A DNA stretch of 60,000 nt from Adiantum capillus-veneris (lineage: Eukaryota; Streptophyta; Polypodiopsida; Polypodiales; Pteridaceae), in assembly GCA_014529385.2 (NCBI GenBank), contig CM043967.1:3626001-3686000 (forward strand), read 5' to 3'. Within the stretch, counting starts at the first letter, position 1, and each line of letters begins with the position of its first letter. Positions 1 through 9,407 of the stretch are shown here, in pieces. The position numbers and the translations under genes are program-made. The notes under the pieces were generated by a model. The model was not told where the DNA came from and made no database searches. It was given only the letters and a program-made list of their open reading frames with translations.

Positions 1-442
1 TCTTCTGCTTTTTGCCGTGCTTTATGGCTTTCTTTTGCGCGTCAAAAAGCTGAGCAATCCGTGCATCAACCACCTCTTGTAATTCCTTCTCTGAATACCG
101 TTTGTGATCAGAAGGTTCCTTGAGAGCGGGTTTCAGGGGTGGTGTAGTGCTTTTCTGCCACTGCGCATGCATTTCCTGAAAAGAGGTCTTGCTCATATAT
201 TTTGCCAATTTTGGATCCTTCGCAAAACTGAGCATCATCTTTGTTGCATCGCCGATCAATTGACGACGCTTCATCTCTCTTTGCTCCGCCTGAGTAGGCC
301 GAGGCGGGCCATACTCTCTGCCGGAATCTTCGTTGTGATCCCTGCCCGCATCTCCGGATGCAGAGGGTGTCGACTCATCCTTGCGTGAAGCCATAGGTGC
401 CGCGGAAAAAAAAATTGGGGATCGTAGAAGAGAATCGGCCAT
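1..442 (-). CDS. Partial Gag N-terminus of a Ty3/Gypsy-like element (runs off the left edge)
   Basis: The minus strand is open from an ATG at 442 to the window edge, about 147 codons without a stop. The protein is hydrophilic. It starts MADSLLRSP, has a Ser/Asp/Glu-rich stretch, then MKRRQLIGDATKMM and a Lys-rich end. The ATG lies directly after a primer-binding-site-like sequence (443-454) and an LTR (456-1177), which is where gag starts in plant Gypsy elements. No capsid or zinc-knuckle motif is visible because the reading frame leaves the window. Assignment to gag rests on position, not on a recognised domain. Confidence 0.6.
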   Translation of the reverse strand, partial: MADSLLRSPIFFSAAPMASRKDESTPSASGDAGRDHNEDSGREYGPPRPTQAEQREMKRRQLIGDATKMMLSFAKDPKLAKYMSKTSFQEMHAQWQKSTTPPLKPALKEPSDHKRYSEKELQEVVDARIAQLFDAQKKAIKHGKKQK

Positions 443-454
443 GCTCTGATATCA
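443..454 (-). other. Primer binding site (tRNA-iMet type)
   Basis: The minus strand reads TGATATCAGAGC, one base from the classic plant PBS TGGTATCAGAGC. It lies one base from the LTR end at 456 and is followed at once by the gag ATG. This fixes the element's orientation as minus. Confidence 0.7.
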
Positions 455-814
455 CTGTAACAGACTTGGACACTCCAAGTCAAGAATCAATCGCGACAGC
501 ACCAAATAACCACTTCAAAACAATTCACAAATCACAATAGATTTGCACTGGCCCGACGGAGTTCCGTTCCTAGAGATATTGGCCCCAAAGACTGGCGCCC
601 CTTTCGGTATTTCTTTATATATTAAATCAATGTCAAAGTACAAGAGCGGTTAGGGTTTCACTCTCAGACTCTGCGTCCAAATGCTCTGGGAAGTGAGGCC
701 CTCACCGCGTATAAAAAGATTACAAGGGATGCACAAAAGTAGAGCCCCAAAAAGCTTTCAGTTCAAAAGCAATCTCTCTCTCTCTCAAGAGAGAGCCAAA
801 AAAATAAAGCAGAT

Positions 815-818
<4 letters not shown>

Positions 819-890
<72 letters not shown>
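819..890. repeat. (CT)n microsatellite
   Basis: About 36 uninterrupted CT units inside the LTR. Translations across it (SLSLSL or ERERER) are not genes. Confidence 0.99.
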
Positions 891-892
<2 letters not shown>

Positions 893-1002
893 ATTCCCTT
901 GCGTAGCCAAAAAGCTGCCAAATAACGTTGCTAGCTGCTTTTTTTCAGCCTCCGCAATTTCCGGGATTCCGTACCTGCTGCCACGTGGCACTGGCGCCAG
1001 CT

Positions 1003-1145
1003 TTTTAGGGCTTCCAGAGACTTAGGGTTTCAGCCAGCAGTTAGGGTTAGGGTTTCCAGAAATTAGGGTTTCTGGAAATAACGGTTTTTGGCAGAAATTA
1101 GGGTTTGCAGGATTTTTAGGGTTTCTGGCAGAAATTAGGGTTTTT
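1003..1145. repeat. Degenerate telomere-like TTTAGGG motifs inside the LTR
   Basis: At least seven TTAGGG or TTTAGGG motifs occur in about 140 bp, some adjacent (TTAGGGTTAGGGTTT) and others 15-25 bp apart, separated by CCAGAAA or GGCAGAA spacers. They lie near the 5' end of the LTR on its sense strand, where the motif reads AAACCCTAA. Confidence 0.8.
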
Positions 1146-1177
1146 GCTGCCGGTAGCCACGTCATCACTTTGTGACA

Positions 1178-2082
1178 GTAGAAACTTGTTTAGCCACAAT
1201 ATTCCTGTAGCAGTGATGGCAATCCAATGGTATAGCGGTCACATTGGTCCTCCAAGGGTATTAGCTTGAAGAAAGACACCAGAAGGTAGACTTCGAGGAA
1301 CCTTCGTTTGTAGTCTTCCATTGTTTTGGTGGAAAGCATTTTCACGTTAACCCATTCTTCCAGAAATCTCTACTTCAAATAGGGATGTCATATAGCTTTG
1401 GGAAAAAATATGCTTGAAAGCTTGCCAAGTCCTCAGAGCGTGGGGCTTGGTAGCTATAGAACTCCACTATTGCATAGCATTATCATTCAGAAAACCGGTG
1501 GCTGGAGAGATTTTTGACTCTTCAGTGTAGTTCCGTAGGGCATAGATGTTCTCGAGCTGTTGCAGGAATTGTAAGGCTTTCTTTCTATCTTTCACCCTCG
1601 AAAAGGTGAAAATTTTTAGTGTAGATCCACCATCCTTGAAATTCTTTGGCTAATGTGGTGCAAATCTAGGATGTGGATAATAGGGGTAGGTATATGGGCT
1701 TCAACTCTTATACCCCGTAGGCGGTGGGGGAGGTGGTGGCAGAGACGGTTGCACCGGGTAGATATCAAACAGATGGCTGCATTATGTTCTTGAAAACTCC
1801 ACCGATCGGAATAGAGGCTTTTGTAGGTTGTCGAGAGGAGACTCTTGTGCTTTCTGGTGCTAGAGGATGTGGAACAGCCTGAGGCAATAGAGGTGGCAAC
1901 ATAAAGTTTAGAAACTAGTGAAAGCTCTGCAGAATCAGGAAGTTCTATTGAGGATGCCTCGAGAGTATATCACAAAGTTTGTCGAGGAGGAATTGCAGGT
2001 ACTTTGCAGAATCGAGAAGTGCTATCTTGCTCAGTTTGTTCTTGGAGGGACCAGTTTGCTTTCAAAAAAGCAGGTGTCTGAA
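1178..2082 (-). pseudogene. Broken gag of a second Ty3/Gypsy element
   Basis: Translated on the minus strand, the part around 1200-1640 reads like a retrotransposon capsid. It has a Trp-rich start (FQGWWIY), then AMQ-stop-WSS, then TWQAFKHIFSQSYMTSLFEV, matching the family pattern 'A..fL...A..Ww....W..F...F...Y'. A TAG interrupts the first Trp motif and at least one frameshift follows. The element has its PBS at 2083-2096 and its LTR from 2098, both in minus orientation. Its downstream end is cut at 1177 by the LTR of the first element. Confidence 0.65.
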
Positions 2083-2096
2083 GCTCACTGATACCA
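2083..2096 (-). other. Primer binding site of the second Gypsy element
   Basis: The minus strand reads TGGTATCAGTGAGC, a match to the tRNA-iMet-type plant PBS over its first ten bases. One base separates it from the LTR end at 2098. Confidence 0.75.
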
Positions 2097-2097
2097 C

Positions 2098-2167
2098 TGT
2101 AATGAGAGGGCATCGCGTGCCAGCTGAAAAGAACAGAATGAAACAGACTATTAGCACTTCATAACAC

Positions 2168-2246
<79 letters not shown>
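2098..2246 (-). repeat. Truncated LTR ending in (GA)n
   Basis: The first 70 bp resemble the start of the LTR at 3192, sharing the blocks GGGCAYCRCGTGCCA, GAAAAGAA and TTAGCACTTCA. A (GA)n tract at 2170-2246 follows. The sequence that follows (GA)n in the other LTR (CGCACTGCACACGAGATGGG) is absent. LINE ORF1 sequence begins directly after the tract. Confidence 0.7.
2170..2246. repeat. (GA)n microsatellite at an LTR/LINE junction
   Basis: About 38 GA units. They join an LTR fragment on the left to a LINE ORF1 on the right, and the ORF1 frame stays open into the tract. Confidence 0.99.
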
Positions 2247-2248
<2 letters not shown>

Positions 2249-2260
2249 GCGAAGGAGGAC

Positions 2261-2996
2261 GTGGCCAAACTTGAAGATAAGGCGGCACCCTACATTACGG
2301 ACACTCTCAATGTCATCATCAACCGGCTATCCAAGCTTGAGATAGAGGTCGAAGCATTGACCAAGGAGAAGGAAGCATGGAAGGAGGAGCAGGAGAAGTG
2401 GAGGGGAGAGGAATGGAAGAAAGAAAAGGAAGAGTTGAAGGAGCAAATCAAACTCCTCCGTGCTTCTAACGCATCCCTCATCCCCGTAGGCGGAGAGATC
2501 AAAGCGGAAGCCAAGGAAGCCCTCAAGGAGGAGATCATCACAACTCTCACGGCAAGCATCGACGACAAATCAGAGTCCACCAAGGATGGATGGGTTGAAG
2601 TAGTCAAGAAGAATATAAAAAAAGAGGCGAGAGCGGAAGCCCAAAAAGATGAGGCGCTCATTATATACACAACCATTGAGGAAGAGAAGATGCGACAACT
2701 CGTGTACAAGGAAGAAGAGGAGCTACCCTTCTCCAAAGCTTGGAGAGCTGGCAAAGACTTACAGAAAAGAGCCCTCATCCTCCAATTCTGAGGAGTCTCG
2801 AGCCTCATTCATCCGAAAGAGGGCCATCTTGAGAGGCTAGAGGGCCCTCCTATCTACCATGACGATGACCTCACAAAGATGCAACAAGACCACCGTTGTG
2901 CATGCATGCCTAGAGTGAGAAAAGCTTGCAAAGAAGGGAAGAAGGCGGTATACCGAGATGGTAGGGTTATCGTTGATGACAAGACCATCGTATAGG
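2261..2996 (+). pseudogene. LINE ORF1 (coiled-coil protein, C-terminal part shifted out of frame)
   Basis: The frame is open through the GA tract to a stop at 2789-2791. It has no ATG of its own at the start, so the N-terminus is lost. Residues about 20-75 are a Lys/Glu-rich coiled coil (EALTKEKEAWKEEQEKW). A short GWVEVVKK motif and RALILQF follow. After the stop, other frames continue the conserved C-terminal block seen in the other LINE copies: 'RALI.F..EE...FL..RP', DDL, and 'A..GKKAVYRDGRVIV'. ORF1 proteins of L1 elements bind the LINE RNA. That role is family knowledge, not visible here. Confidence 0.65.
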
Positions 2997-3009
2997 GATT
3001 CGCGGCTTA

Positions 3010-3191
3010 TGAGACACATGAGGAGATCCACATTGCGGTTTGGAACTGCAATGGGGATCTATGGACACATTCATAGAGGCTTGAGGACGTGATGAGAGGA
3101 CGGGACCTAATTCTCCTGATAGAGACACATGAGAGCCCAGAGTAGAGTCTACTGAGGATTCGTGGTTTTAAGTGGAAGTCCTCCCATCGAG
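3010..3191 (+). pseudogene. LINE endonuclease, N-terminal fragment
   Basis: The frame reads IAVWNCNG, then GRDLILLIETHESP with stops between. This is the first block of an APE-type endonuclease (W-N-x-N-G, then E-T-H). The same start (SWNCN, GRDIIFYSETH) recurs at 16130-16240. The frame is cut at 3191 by a solo LTR and resumes at 3995. Confidence 0.65.
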
Positions 3192-3994
<803 letters not shown>

Positions 3995-5238
3995 TCGGGA
4001 GAGTACTCGCCAACACACTACACGAGGATCGGGAGGGTGGCCATACTCTTTAGACAGGGACTCCAAAATAGGATACAAATTGTTCCATGCGACCTACAGG
4101 TCCGTTACCTTTGGATTTTCTTTGAGCTATCTTGGGATAGGATCATCTACGCCCTTTGCTACTTCCCCCCGTGAGGCTCGAGATTTGCTACTACAGGGAC
4201 AGAGAGGGATGGGGAAGAGAGATCATCCCCATACACATGCTTGCCAAATGAGATATGGAGTACTCTACGCTGGGGGAAGTCTTTCTCATGGGAGACTTCA
4301 ATGCGAGGACATGTCGTGGACAAGTGTGAGACATACAACACAGAGGAACCGGTGGCACTACATGCCACACAAGAGGAGGCTACCAAAAAAAGATTCAACA
4401 AACACCAGTGCGACATGAAACATTTCGGGGTTTCGTGCATTTTGGGGTTTCGAGGTTTTAGAAACGTTTCGTTTCGGGGCTCAAAGAAAGAAAAAACATG
4501 TAACACATGTTTCGTTCTACATGTATGTACCTATAATTATACATTGAATATACATATAAATTTACCTGTCAAAACATGTGAAATACCAAAATCTGGATGT
4601 GAGACTTGAGTCATGAGTAAACAAGGTATTGATTTTGTGAAGCGGCCTAGCTTTAAAAATCCCAAATGGGTGGTTTAAGGTCAACTGGTCAAAAGGGAGC
4701 CAAAAAAAAAAGTCGACTCATTTCGCCTGTTTCGCCGAAACGTTTCGGCGTTTCAGGGAGCCAAAACGCGTTTTTATGTCACACTAGATGCCAGACACAA
4801 CCCACATCACAGAGTATGTCCATCATTTGCTTAGATTAGGCTCTCAGCACTGTCTTGTTATTTGTAACGGGATGGCCCACTGGCCAATTTCATGAGGGTT
4901 GAGATACATAACACATGGAGTTACAACCCGGGGGGGAGTACCGTGGATAACATCATGGGATCCAAAGAGGCCACCCACCTGCTTAGCTCTTTCACCATCA
5001 TGCCCATACCTATTGGAGCCGACCACACCTATCTTACACTCTCACTCACTGGAGATGCCACACCCTCCACATCCACGACACGCCCCTCACACACCACAAT
5101 CCATTTCACACATCAACATCTAGTCCCCCTTATACTCGGCAGAGGTGGAGAAGGGACTCCTTTTACTCCACCCCTCTACGCCACTACCCATGCTCACCTC
5201 CCACATCACATCTGTCCTTTAGACATCGGTCATTAGCT
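3995..5238 (+). pseudogene. LINE endonuclease, middle and C-terminal parts
   Basis: After the solo LTR the frame reads RIGRVAILFRQ, then ALCYFPP, like GGVGVLFRE and AICCFPP in the copy at 16320-16460. A MITE interrupts at 4406-4786. Then come a VDNIM segment and GADHTYLTLSL near 5014-5046, the position of the conserved S/A-D-H motif at the end of APE-type endonucleases. Several stops and frameshifts are present. Confidence 0.65.
4406..4786. mobile_element. hAT-like MITE (non-autonomous DNA transposon)
   Basis: A 381-bp A/T-rich insertion interrupts the LINE endonuclease. Its ends form a terminal inverted repeat: CAGTGCGACATGAAA at the left and, read inward from the right, TAGTGTGACATAAAA. 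The ends fit the hAT rule YARNG. The interior repeats GTTTCG/CGAAAC motifs near both ends and encodes nothing. No clean 8-bp target duplication is visible, so the class is tentative. Confidence 0.5.
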
Positions 5239-5258
5239 CCCCCCCCCCCCCCCCCCCC
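5239..5258. repeat. Poly-C tract (20)
   Basis: Lies between the endonuclease and RT parts of LINE copy 1. Comparable runs occur inside other LINE copies. Confidence 0.95.
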
Positions 5259-5259
5259 T

Positions 5260-6546
5260 CGAGACTATGGCACATAACAATTGGTATGATGATGAGTGTA
5301 GAGACCTTTATTACCGGTTGCGTGTTTAGCGGACCCTTCGGAAGATCTAATCAAGAAGCCAGACGCCAGATGAAGATACTTACATGCCGAAAGCGGCGAG
5401 CTTTCGAGGAGGCACATGAGCTAGAGCTATACTGCTTATTCATGAGCATGGACAATACCATAGCATGGCACACCCTTCGAGAGCCACGCCCGACGACTAC
5501 TATTGAGGACCCATAGGTATGTCACGATTATGCAGAGAGATTCTATGAGCCCCGTTGGATTGCACATGTATTCAACCGGGCTATAGGGGAGGGCGTCTCA
5601 GACTCGGCACACCATTGTGCCAATCCACAAATATGGGGACACCTTAAACCTAGTGAATTACAGTACTATTATGATTGGCCATACAATGGCCAAACTGTAT
5701 GGGGTAGTACTTGAGGGTGAGCTTAGTTCATATGGAGAAACTAAGGGCCTACGGGCTCCTGGCCAGTTTGGGTTCAGGCGGACCTTCTCCACCATTGACC
5801 ACATCTTCTTTCTGCGTTGCATCATTGATGGGGCAAAGGTGCGGTAGAAGAAGCTTTTTTGTTGCTTTGTGGAGTTCTGCAAAGCATTTGACACATTCCC
5901 ATAGGAGAGGCTCTTTTGGCAACTTCAGAGTCTGGGGATACCGTCGGAGATGATATGGGCCATCTATGCTCTCTATGAGAGAGTGATTGGGAGTGTTCAT
6001 TGTCCAAGCGGCCTGTCAGAGTCCATTGCTAGCACCATTGGTGTTAAGCAAGGATGCCCCCTCCCCGACCCTCTTTGGATTCTACATCGACGAGATCTCA
6101 TACTACATCTTACAAGCGGGAGGGGCAGGAATTGACCTAGCAGGTACTCCAATCCACATTATGCTATATGTTGATGACATTGTTTTGATTTCAGAGTCAC
6201 CAGAGGGTCTACAGAACCATTTGAGTGCCTTGGATTAGTTTTGTACACACAGAGGACTGACAATGAACCTTGGGAAGACGATCTTCTACACCTCCAGGTC
6301 AGTTCGGTGAGCAGCCACTTTACAAGAGCAGGAGGTATAGACGAGGTGGTCACCTCATATGTCTATCTGGGAGTCACCTTCACTAGTAGACATGGCCCCT
6401 TCTCTGTGGCTCACGCCACCACTGAGAGACTCACCTGTCGATATGCAGCTTTGGCCAATGTTAGAGTGGAGATGCCATCAGTCACACTCTCAAGAGCCCA
6501 TCTGATACATTAGTACCCCAGCATGATGTACGCAGCAACAGTGTGG
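5260..6546 (+). pseudogene. LINE reverse transcriptase, N-terminal and catalytic part
   Basis: Non-LTR RT blocks appear in order across several frames: NNWYDDECR in the linker (near 5280), GQFGFRRTFSTIDHIFFLRC (5761-5820), FVEFCKAFDT (motif A, 5867), GVKQGCPL (motif B, near 6040) followed by GFYIDEISYYI, and YVDD (motif C, 6167-6178; usually YADD). The MNLGKT block (motif D) follows near 6265. Stops and frameshifts make it inactive. Coding resumes after the solo LTR at 7663. Confidence 0.8.
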
Positions 6547-6551
6547 GCACC

Positions 6552-7657
6552 TATAACCGGCTTGTACAACGTATAGGGCGGTACTTCATTTACCTGTTAA
6601 CTTTACACAGAGCACTGAGAAGGAAAGAGAACACAGATGCGTCCAGGACTAGAATGTCACTGTGCACACTAGACTGACACCCTGTAGGCCCCAAAGATTG
6701 GTGCCCCTTTCGGTATTTCTTTATTCAATTTAAGGTAGACGATCCGACCACTTAGTACAAGCTTTCACAAAGCTGTCCAAACCTGGCGAGGGCTGAAAAC
6801 GCAGGTTTCCGACCTGATTTCGACAGCATAACGACACAAAAACCCCTGTAGGTCAAAAGTACCTGTCTAGGGCAGATTCCCTCGCTATCTGGAAGCTTTT
6901 TGGTGAGCTGTCACAGAAATTCAGCGGACTGTAATTCTCTGTTTTTCACTACCGGGTGCCCAAATGCCTGTACGCGCATCCCAAGGCTAACAGGAGGCTC
7001 CCCTGGTGTTCCCTTGCAGTTTAGGTGCGAAACCCTAAACCTGCAGAAAAACACAGCAGGTTGTAATTCCCTGTTTCTACGTTTTAGCAGAGCAAACATG
7101 CCTACGCGTGTCCCAAGGGCTCCCGCACGCAATGGGACAGTTCCCCTGTGAATTGGACGATTTTTCACGCGAGAAAACTCTCCAAATTCCCAATCTTTTG
7201 CGATGGAACTATGCGTACCTGTGGAGGATTAGCAATTGGCTAATCCAGTTTCTGTTTAGAAGGCTCTTGCCTTGGCAAATGCGTATAAACCCCCAAAACT
7301 GTACATATTCATCTAAGTAGCCCAACTAGTGGGGCATTACCATATGTGCCAAAGGGGAGAAAGAGATGCATTAGAGCAAGTCATCGCGCTACATGAGACA
7401 CACAAATTCCTTATGGTGCACACAAACTTCCATACTCATCAGAATTCAGTGCTACTTGGCCCCACCAGTGCTAGACTGACAAGCCTAGACTCCCGATTGG
7501 AGAAATCCTGTTCGGTTGCAGCCGTTTCACACTGGCCATGCAATGTCCGCTTGCACCTTTTCAAGGGTTCCGGGAAAAACAAGTAAAAATAAAATAAATA
7601 AAAATATCTAGTACATATTTATGGAAGGCAACAGGAAAAATACACCTCCTGGTGACA
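6552..7657 (-). repeat. Solo LTR with perfect 5-bp target duplication
   Basis: The 1106-bp LTR starts TGTCACCAGGAGG on the minus strand (7657) and ends GCCGGTTATA (6552). It is flanked by GCACC on both sides (6547-6551 and 7658-7662). Removing the LTR and one GCACC rejoins the LINE frame (MYAATVWAPGL). It carries GGCCCCAAAGATTGGTGCCC and the TTTCGGTATTTC block near 6690. Over most of its length it matches, inverted, the LTR at 48514-49822. Confidence 0.9.
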
Positions 7658-7662
7658 GCACC

Positions 7663-8480
7663 TGGTTTGAGAGATAGGCACGGATCGAGAGACCACATGT
7701 ATATATGATCTCCTACATGGTTCGAGGCAAGCACACAATGCCACAGGATGTCATCAGGGCAGAGCTTGCCACCCTCCCCATGGTAGTGGAGACACTCTTT
7801 CAGACGGTCTGCTTTATCTAGAGAGTGAGAGTCCCGGTTGACAGACTCACACGGCGAGCATTTGAGTCAACCATACAGATAGCGAAGTCTGGATATGACA
7901 GAGCTTGGTACACCCAGGTCAGAGCATGGTTCGGAGCACATGGCCTTGATCTTGAGAGCTTGCCACCGTTCCAGTATGACCCGGACTCACCCTAGGTTCA
8001 ATCCTCACGTAGTGAGAGAAACATATTGCTCCGATAGGATTTGTGGCAGCTATATATCAGACAGACTTGGATCACATCTCCCCTTCAACGGAAGATGTCA
8101 CACTACAGAGATCATTTCCTTACCACACTGGAGGACGGGTTCATACAACGACCATGCTATATGGACACCTACATGCCACACAGCTCACAGGTGGGGATTT
8201 GTCAGCTTAGAGTATCATCACACAGACTAGAGATAGAGGTGGGGCGAGCTCATGACATTTCGAGGGAGGAGAGAGTCTGGTGAGTATGCGGAGAGGAGGT
8301 GGAGACTGAGGAGCATTTGTTTGTAGATGCAGAGCTTATGATGTTATTAGAGGTAGATACGAGTCATTATTCAGAGGGCAGCCTACCCTCCACGAGATCA
8401 TGCACTCTGGAGATCAGAGACAATTGTGGGGTTACTTGCTAGAGGTACAGAGGCATAGAGATACACTTTTGCAGCGACAT
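7663..8480 (+). pseudogene. LINE ORF2 C-terminal part with zinc knuckle
   Basis: This continues the LINE after the solo LTR and is colinear with 14480-15300 and 16540-17290. Near 8287 it reads VCGEEVETEEHLFVDAE. This is the position of the C-terminal CCHC knuckle (C-x2-C-x7-8-H-x3-4-C), with the first and last Cys changed. The following 8480-8890 corresponds to the LINE's 3' region and contains no other gene. Confidence 0.6.
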
Positions 8481-8878
8481 AGGTTTTTTTTTTGGGGGGG
8501 GGAATAGGCACAACTTAAGTTTTTTCCAGAGGAACACATCTCCTCCACTTCTAGATCCACCGAGGGGAGTGACTCTCCAACAGGTTGAGATGAGCCAGGT
8601 CAGAAGACATCCGTGTGTTACCAAATGCCAAGCCCCACCACTCCACCACAAACACATCGAGGGGATCAAGACCCGAGCTACTGAGGAGAGATGAGTCTAG
8701 ATGAAGGCTCACCCAGCTGCGTTCATCCAAGCAGCCCTTGTTCGCGATCCTCCCATGTACCACATTCTACACCCCCCTATTATCACAGGATGGAGCTAGC
8801 TAGCTTGATGCATCTGCATGGTTGTAGTACCCTGAGCATATAGACATGCACACATCCCTAGGTACTAGAGCTCCATCT

Positions 8879-8892
8879 CCCCCCCCCCCCCC
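8879..8892. repeat. Poly-C tract (14)
   Basis: Lies at the 3' side of LINE copy 1. Confidence 0.95.
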
Positions 8893-9407
8893 AATAGATC
8901 CCATCATACACCAAGGTCCAAGGTTTTCTCTTTATTTTGTACCAGTTTGGATTGTTGTCTTTTCCGATAGATGGAAGACATACACACATGTATACTTGAT
9001 TTGTTTCATTGACTGACTTCGGCCTCACATAGACATTAAAATATCTTTCTTTCTTTCCTTCTTTCTGAATACGATTCCTGATACCCTTTTGAAGCAACAA
9101 ATCCATGGTGTGTGCTTTTGAGAGGCAAAATACAAATTTGGGTGATTGGCTTACTGGACAATTTTGGTGAGTGAAAAAGTATTGCTTATTATGGAGTTGG
9201 CAGTTGACTGCCAATTGGAATCTTTTGTTCACCTTCTCGTCTCTATACCCTCCTGAAACAGCACCTTTAATGTGTGCACATGAAACATGATAAGGCAAGA
9301 TGATAAACTTTGCTTGATGGGACAGTATCACTCACAAGATTCTGCTAGTTTCTTCAATAAGAATTTTGTCTTGTTATGTTGGCTAATGCATGAGGTTTTC
9401 TGCACAG
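8893..9407. other. Intron or flank before the first visible VPS11 exon
   Basis: No exon with VPS11-like coding is seen here. The stretch ends in an AG acceptor (TTCTGCACAG, 9398-9407). It contains a T/C-rich part near 9050 and no other recognisable feature. Confidence 0.6.

Larger units (their letters stand above)
456..1177 (-). repeat. 5' LTR of the element that runs off the left edge
   Basis: The sense (minus) strand begins TGTCACAAAG at 1177 and ends CTGTTACA at 456. It carries the block found in most other LTRs of this window: on the plus strand, GCCCCTTTCGGTATTTCTTT at about 597-616. It also holds a 72-bp (CT)n tract and several telomere-like AAACCCTAA motifs. The right boundary abuts the gag of a different Gypsy element, so this copy inserted into that one. 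The other LTR lies outside the window, so LTR identity and age cannot be estimated. Confidence 0.75.

Noticed and set aside
2290-2808. 172-codon minus-strand ORF
   Set aside because: It is the antisense shadow of LINE ORF1, whose plus-strand translation shows the conserved coiled coil and C-terminal block.
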